A stretch of DNA of 64,000 nt from Eonycteris spelaea (lineage: Eukaryota; Chordata; Mammalia; Chiroptera; Pteropodidae): assembly GCA_003508835.1 (NCBI GenBank), contig PUFA01000106.1, positions 930,001 through 994,000 of the forward strand. Direction: 5' to 3'. Below the pieces are notes generated by a model. That model ran no database searches, was not told the origin of the DNA, and saw only the letters and a program-made list of their open reading frames with translations. The position numbers were made by a program, and so were the translations under genes. Of this stretch, positions 63,060 through 64,000 are shown piece by piece (the stretch's first letter is position 1; every line of letters starts with the position of its first letter).

Positions 63060-63100
63060 ATACTTACATATATTAAATATATATATATAAGTACATAAGT
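63060..63100. repeat. TA-rich simple repeat
   Basis: Short run of acatata and tatata units. Confidence 0.85.
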
Positions 63101-63669
63101 GTATTGAGACCATACTCTCAATACTTTATTGATTCAGATTTTCCTAACATCTTTCTTTCATTGCAAATATTAGGTAGCATAGAATGTACATTTCTTTCTC
63201 CTCGTTGCTTAAGGAATAAATGTTAAGGTTACATTCCACCATTAAGCAACTCTAAGGAGTGCTATAGAGGAAGGTCAGAGCTGAAGAATTCTTTGTCCCT
63301 GGATATCTGCTGATAGAGTTGCTGGAATACAGGGCTGAGGATGGCAAGAAATGAGCTCTTGATAGGTTTGATGTATCACTTAACTCTGGTTTGGAAGGCG
63401 AGATTTTAAAGTTTTAAAATACTGATTTTTAGGCTGCGATTGTGTGTCTTGTGTCAATGAGCACCTCATTTATAGTTAGAGTTGGCAACTGACTATATAT
63501 GATTTATGACCTATTGGCAACAATCTTACCCAAAATGTCCCTTCTTCTGATGCCAGATAGGCTGTCCACAGTGAAGCCATATTGATAATTGACATCCATT
63601 ATCACCTTTTAAAATGGCACTGTTTTTTTTTTTTGAAGAGAGAACATATAGAGACAACAATCATAACAA

Positions 63670-63860
63670 GTTCAGCTCTTCTTGTGCATGATCTCATTTA
63701 CCCTTCATAACAGTTATATGTTATTCCCATTTTAACACGTGAGGAAACCGAGGTTCAGGGCAAAGTGCCATGCTCAAAACCTCACAGACAGGAAGAGCCT
63801 GTGCTGGCATCCCCAACCCCTGCCCGAGCCGACACTCTGAGGCTTTGCTAATGAGGAGAC
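63670..63860 (-). repeat. MIR SINE, reverse orientation
   Basis: 'tattcccattttaacacgtg', 'aggaaaccgaggttcagggc', 'cctcacagacaggaagagcc' and 'cgacactctgaggctttgc' give the MIR reverse-complement landmarks in order, nearly full length. Confidence 0.8.
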
Positions 63861-64000
63861 TCTTCTTGTATTTGAGAACAGGAAGACGAGGCAGTGGGAA
63901 AGGAAGCCTCAGAGGCGCACCTAACAATTGTGTCCGGGGAGTAATCATTCTGGAGCCCGCTTCTGTTCCTTCCAGGGGACAGATTCCCTTAAACATATTG

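Larger units (their letters stand above)
55618..64000 (+). other. ZFHX4: ZFHX4 intron 3 (runs off the right edge)
   Basis: Noncoding from the GTAAGC donor to the window end. It holds a long GA tract close to the donor, old L2/MIR remnants, simple repeats, a triple AGGTTA direct repeat at 58.43 kb and an isolated CpG-rich block at 61.7-62.0 kb. No further ZFHX4 exon or other gene is recognisable. Confidence 0.75.

Noticed and set aside
1..64000. CRISPR array, prophage, operon or other prokaryotic-type system
   Set aside because: No spaced direct repeats, no prokaryotic gene density, and clear spliced vertebrate gene structure with mammalian repeats.

Overview
This window is mammalian genomic DNA containing the 5' part of ZFHX4, the large zinc-finger/homeodomain transcription factor, on the + strand. 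It holds the probable promoter region, a long first intron, coding exon 2 (51620-54237), exon 3 (55115-55617) and the start of intron 3. The called protein matches the ZFHX3/ZFHX4 family from its first residues through the N-terminal C2H2 fingers. The other fingers and the homeodomains would lie beyond the right edge. The best clue to the species is a hybrid SINE at about 801-1056 that joins a tRNA-Val-like head to a 5S-rRNA-like body. As I recall, such a hybrid (MEG-TR) is described only from fruit bats (Pteropodidae), so a megabat is the most likely source. This is an inference from one element.  Layout: 1-20.4 kb is AT-rich noncoding flank with ancient MIR, L2 and L1 fragments and no supportable gene. 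20.5-21.95 kb is a strong CpG island, followed by AT-rich, homeodomain-site-like sequence and a second GC-rich block at 25.0-25.96 kb. 28.6-30.75 kb is the densest CpG island and is the best candidate for the ZFHX4 promoter and noncoding first exon. About 30.8-51.6 kb is intron 1, with several stretches that look like developmental enhancers. The most striking has two perfect 16-bp palindromes, one RFX-like and one octamer/POU-like, 130 bp apart (34.8-34.96 kb). Intron 2 is short. Intron 3 holds a long GA tract just after its donor and an isolated CpG island at 61.7-62.0 kb.  How the parts fit together: a CpG-island promoter drives a transcript whose short 5' UTR is completed in exon 2, where the ATG sits 46 nt inside the exon. 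Exon 2 encodes six C2H2-type fingers and acidic, Ala-, Pro- and Gly-rich linkers; exon 3 encodes three more fingers. Exon 2 is strikingly GC-rich and, as given here, contains three separate one-base losses in GC-rich runs. Each moves the conserved reading frame by one, and together they return it to the starting frame. They look more like assembly errors than decay of the gene. I found no prokaryotic-type system, CRISPR array or novel operon; the noteworthy signals are regulatory, compositional and related to assembly quality.
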